From NCBI GenBank assembly GCA_030562195.1, contig JAUJPP010000011.1, positions 4,836,001 through 4,900,000 of the forward strand: DNA of 64,000 nt, written 5' to 3'. The position numbers and the translations under genes are program-made. Of the stretch, positions 60,010 through 64,000 are shown piece by piece. A model generated the notes under the pieces. The model ran no database searches and was not told the DNA's origin. It saw only the letters and a program-made list of their open reading frames with translations. Position 1 is the stretch's first letter. Every line of letters begins with the position of its first letter. The stretch is from Nipponacmea schrenckii. Its lineage: Eukaryota; Mollusca; Gastropoda; Lottiidae.

Positions 60010-60859
60010 GTCCTATTCGACAACCATTACCACCTCCCGTCCAAATTTCACTTCCGAGTACTTACTGTTCACTCGGAATAATCCGAACGTAGCCGAGAAC
60101 ATCTCTTGGGAGAACCTGGGTACTAATTTTAAAAGTGGAGCCAAAACTGTGTTCATTATTCATGGTTTTACTGAAAGTGGTGGAGAACAATGGGTAAAGA
60201 AGATGAAAAATGTACTTCTTAGTAAGTGTTAGATTAAATAATGTCTGGAGATCACAGAACGTCAAACTCACAGTAAAGACTTCTTAACGGTCACTTTAAA
60301 GAGACGTTCACTTTTCATTTGAATCATACCTTGGTCTCATTCCACAATCTTAGGCAGCTGAATCTGTTGCGAAGAGCGCTAGTGTAAGTGGGACAAGTTA
60401 GTCTTAGAAACAAGATTTTGTTTTAGCTAAACTTACCATTTTACTGAAATTTAAGAAAATAATTTATCAATCTAGACCTTAGAGCACAATGTTTCTAGCA
60501 CTAGAGTTAAATGTCATAATCGTCAAGCGGCGGCCATGTTTTATCCACAAGCAGCTTCCAATACCAAAACAATGGTACGGAGACTAGCTGATATTATCGA
60601 AGCTATGAGTGACTCGGAGGGTATAGTTTATCGCTTAACACGGTACATCTGATAGGTCATGGCCTGGGAGCTCATGTCGCAGGCTTCGCTGGTAAACGAT
60701 TGAATTTCCTTGGCATTGGAGAGAGACTGGGAAGGATCACCGCTTTGGATCCACCCGGACCAGGATTCGCTCTCGAAGATGGCAATGATCGCCTGGATAT
60801 AATGGACGCCGATTTTGTTGCATCATACATTCTAATGACGGCGACTTTTATCATCTAGG
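60010..60859 (+). pseudogene. Pancreatic-lipase-type fragment, frameshifted, nucleophile Ser replaced by Gly
   Basis: Exon 60010-60221 (AG acceptor, GTAAGT donor) encodes SEYLLFTRNNP and KTVFIIHGFTESGGEQW, typical of the N-terminal part of the pancreatic lipase family. A second exon from about 60476 to 60859 gives [38 protein letters not shown] and [10 protein letters not shown]. The nucleophile elbow GHSLG reads GHGLG (Gly codon 60661-60663), while the Asp of ALDPP remains. Frame breaks occur near 60520, 60638 and 60828, yet homology resumes after each. The rest of a lipase is not seen downstream. It is either a decayed gene or a catalytically inactive relative with sequencing indels. Confidence 0.68.
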
Positions 60860-61084
60860 TAGGAGCCTTATATGTAAATCAGACATCATAATATATATCC
60901 TGAATACGGGTTTTAACACGGTCTTAAAGGGTTGTTTAGAAGTATTATATTCTGCATAGGGTACACCTTTGACTTCTAATGCTGGTATTCAGATTCTTTG
61001 GCAGTAATTCCTGCGATTCAGTAAAATCTTGTCTTGAAATGTCGCATCTTCTGCAAGAGAACTTTTAACCATTATACGTTAGTC

Positions 61085-61555
61085 CACTAATTCATTTGCT
61101 ATCTGTTTCCAAGTTAAATCACGAAATTCAAACTGCTATAACTTTTTCCAGAAATCTCGTTGAAAACTTTCCAATATGTCACATGAAAGCCTGGCCAATA
61201 CTTAGTTTCTGTACAAAAATTCAATATAGCATGACCATGAAAATTTTGAACAAGTCAAAATGAAAGTAGACCACTACCGGATATCAACATCCATTTGACT
61301 GTCACTGCACACAAAACCACTATTTTTAGAAATAACCTTCCGCCAATTAAATTGCTCATTATCTCAGAAATTCTGAAAGAAAATACAATTTCAGACATCA
61401 AATTTCAAATCTAGACCAAAAAGTAGTCAAAAATGGGCATGCAAAAACCTAAAAAGGAAGGGAGAAAGAGGATTTCTAAAAATAGAACGGACTAAATTCG
61501 TTTACAATCATTAGCATAAAATGTTTTACTGGACTAAGTCCGTCAAGCCAATTTT
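61085..61555 (+). repeat. Dispersed repeat, copy 2 (partner 395-720)
   Basis: Starts near AGTCCACTAATTCATTTGC and ends ATGTTTTACTGGACTAAGTC. It matches the block in intron 1 of the ACCS-like gene with many small differences and some extra internal sequence (about 61260-61360). Confidence 0.65.
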
Positions 61556-63100
61556 AACGTTATAAGAAAAGTTGTCTCCCCTTGCAAGATGGCTGCAGTT
61601 CTCATTCACATTTTGCTTTACAGAAATTGTACCAAAGAGAGCGTTATATATCCTTTTTTTTGGATAAAATATCCGGTTTTGAATACATTGAGGCAATATT
61701 TGGTACGCTAAAATCAAGTTAGTCCAATAACTGGACACGGCGTACTATTACCAATAGTTCATGTATTGCAGCGTTGAATCTTTTACACTTGGCCTACTAC
61801 GCAATGTTGGGTTAATTACAATGAAATGCTAATTGCGTTTGTAATCAATATTTTACTATCAATATTTCTATGAAAATTGTTTTTCATTTATATGCAATAG
61901 ACGTCATTGTTTATAGTCCTAGATTAAGGTTGATGATCATTCGGAAAGTCTCAGTGTTCTCAATTTTACACCCAAACGACCTGCCATACACTGGAGATTC
62001 CGTTTTCAGCTTTACGGAAAATTCCGAGGATGCCGAATGTTCCTACCGTGAAAGTTACGTTGAAGCAGCATTGAAGGAACTACAAAAAAATTAAAACGTG
62101 TCGATACAGCAGTCGGCTTTGTCAGAATGGTAATGGTATCAGGTGCTGTCATGGGTTACCACGCCTCGCCTAATTTACGCGGTAGATTCTGCCCAACGAC
62201 GTCTAACTCAACGCTATTTTGTGTAAGTGATTATACCTTTTTCGCTTAAAAAATTTCCTTTTGGTTTAAGGAGTATATTGATGTCATGTTCTTGGGCAGA
62301 TTTACATTAGTTATTTGTTCAGAAACAAATCGACACATAAAGTGCAGAAAAGTAGGACGTAAAACACCATTCATTTCATTTCAGAAATAAATAGATGTCG
62401 GGAACTTATGTGGTACCCGAACTGTAATATACTATAGACTAACTAACTACTGATAATCGATATTACTTTCTTTTTTTTAAAATTTAATTCTGTGGAATTC
62501 ATGGGATTCCGTGGAATATTGTCTGCATAAAACTGCTGTTGTAGGCTGACAAGGTACAATCTGCTAGCATGGGATGAAACCATTATAGGACGTCGTTTGG
62601 TTCAATCAAACTGATTGACCAATAAAGTCACTTACTTATATAACAAGTGATATTGGTAAAACTAAAATGGCGATATATATCATGTGTTGTTCACAAAGAA
62701 TTTCACATACTTTGTTGTTTTCGGTTGCTTGAACAAAAAATAAATTCAATACAAAGTAATTTTTTGATAAATAAGGTAGCTATAAAGAACACTTAAAAAA
62801 AAAAAAAGCATATTGTGCTGAGGAACGAAAAGAAACTACAAAAGCTACTTGTTTGTAGAACAGAAAAATAGGACGTAAAACTCCATTCTTGTTATTTCAT
62901 TGTTGTGGTTCTTTGGAAAGAGGCGCATAATATGCCTAAGTAGGTTCTGCAGAAACCTTTTCTCCCCTTTCTTACATAATCACTCGTCTACTAAATCTGT
63001 CTGTTTTTGTAAACCTTGACCTGGTGGGTTGCGCTAAAAAGATGTCAACTAGCAAAACGAAGGGTTTCTTAAGACGTTCCGCACAAGAGAATCACTAGCA
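61556..63100. other. Unassigned interval
   Basis: A plus-strand open frame at 61870-62094 (with YTGDSVFSFTENSEDAECSY) and a following frame at about 62098-62221 ending at a GTAAGT donor have protein-like composition but no family I recognise. GGACGTAAAACTCCA-type pieces near 62355 and 62873 belong to the interspersed family noted at 7835-8130. Confidence 0.3.
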
Positions 63101-63102
63101 GA

Positions 63103-63399
63103 TTAGGACGTGGTCGTAGCTCTTGTCGATCCACTACTAGTCGCATACGATTTCTTCGAAAAACCATAATTAACATGGATATGACCGCCGGGAAGTTCGT
63201 CCAATGTTACCAAAATAATGCACAGGACGGCTGGAGATATCAAACAAATTGACGATAAACGTATAAAAGCGTTGCCGTCGAACCATTCCGAACCGTCGTG
63301 CATTGTTTTCGGATGGAACGTCCGTAGCATATTTACAGAAATGGCCGCCATCCACATAAATACCACCAGTAGTGAGTGACTGCAGCAAAATACCGACAA
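63103..63399 (-). pseudogene. Seven-transmembrane receptor fragment (adhesion/Methuselah-like)
   Basis: The minus strand encodes HSLLVVFMWMAAISVNMLRT, resembling TM3 of class B/Methuselah-type receptors (usually HY-F-x-F-F-W-M), then FIRLSSICLISPAVLCIILV followed by TLDEL and HVNYG, resembling TM4 and the second extracellular loop. A stop follows at 63103-63105 where more helices are expected, and no other exons are visible. It is probably a relic or an isolated exon of a larger gene. Confidence 0.5.
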
Positions 63400-63414
63400 A
63401 TAGGTTTGACATGT

Positions 63415-64000
63415 ATAATGATGGCGTCCATCCTGCTTCGTTATCTGGTGTTCTGATAGACCAAGTTGTTATATTTTGAGCAATACTACAATTATCAAAT
63501 AAAAAGAAAAGGGGTATGCTTGTGTAAAGGATCTGTAAAAACTCTACATGGGTACAGAAAGGTAATCTAAGACGTAAGCGTTTAAATTATTGTCCCAGTC
63601 ACCTATGAAAGGTTAATTCATCCCAGTCCATCTGAAATCTGCTGGCCTTAATGGAATTCGACCATGCCTTGCTTACGAGACACCCCACCCCACCTTTTAC
63701 TTCAAACCAAATGATCGGTTTCGAAAATCGTAAAAGTATCATGGATTGACTGGTAATGTAAATATATTAGCAGTTCTTCTGTCTAGATTTTCTCAGCGCT
63801 ATACAACTTTTTCAACCTTTCTTTAAAATGAGTTAATAAGGTACTAGTAATTTAAATGACTGTGGTCTGCGTAACAATATCATATATAGAGTTACATCCC
63901 CTAATCTACTTTCCTCCACCAAACAATTGATACCAACTTACCACATACAAACCTAAATCAATTGTTATGCTCATTGAAATTGTACCTTCGTGAAACACTA
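63415..64000. repeat. Inverted copy of 42590-43170 at the window edge
   Basis: Reading in reverse, this matches the vestigial flank at 42590-43170, including GGATGGACGCC-type and CAATTGTTTGGTGGAGG sequences. The match continues to the window end, so another unit may lie to the right. Confidence 0.85.

Noticed and set aside
1..64000. CRISPR arrays
   Set aside because: The many direct repeats are contiguous tandem units without unique spacers, and the genome is eukaryotic.

Overview
This window is AT-rich, intron-rich animal DNA. Protein resemblances (a metazoan ACCS-like aminotransferase, an SUEL-type lectin receptor, a pancreatic-lipase-type fragment, an adhesion/Methuselah-like receptor fragment) and many intronic minisatellites suggest an invertebrate, probably a lophotrochozoan such as a mollusc; that assignment is inference. 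Nothing looks bacterial. Most open frames here are minisatellite read-through, and real genes were recovered by chaining exons through splice sites of matching phase.

Region 1 (1-9.8 kb, + strand) is a complete 13-exon gene for a PLP-dependent aminotransferase of the ACC-synthase-like family. Its introns hold a foldback transposon with a target duplication, two long minisatellites and a noisy duplicated exon. Region 2 (11.3-17.1 kb, - strand) is a single-pass receptor: signal peptide, SUEL-like lectin domain, beta-rich domain, Thr-rich mucin-like stalk encoded by a minisatellite, transmembrane helix, and a tail with several tyrosine motifs including an ITIM-like one.

Region 3 (19.1-58.3 kb) is the striking part: five copies of an unrecognised five-exon gene. 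Copies A (20.4 kb) and B (39.1 kb) are on + and copies C (47.5 kb), D (53.6 kb) and E (57.0 kb) on -, so the two arms converge on a 500-N gap at 45.0-45.5 kb. Exons 1-4 each carry one copy of an LL-x-x-GW[F/Y]-like repeat and all splice junctions are phase 1. A, B and E are intact (310-311 aa), C carries a stop and a frameshift, and D has lost its last exon. Each copy has a CCAAT box, a CRE palindrome and a non-coding first exon. The arms also hold LINE fragments, satellites, a PIF/Harbinger-like element proven by an empty paralogous site, and, beside the gap, a partial parvovirus-VP1-type phospholipase A2 reading frame directly after a perfect 28-bp inverted repeat.

Region 4 (58.3-64 kb) has a frameshifted lipase-like fragment whose nucleophile serine is glycine, a GPCR-like fragment, dispersed repeats, and at the right edge an inverted copy of sequence from 42.6-43.2 kb. 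Several blocks look indel-rich, as in poorly polished long-read consensus, so some breaks may be assembly errors.
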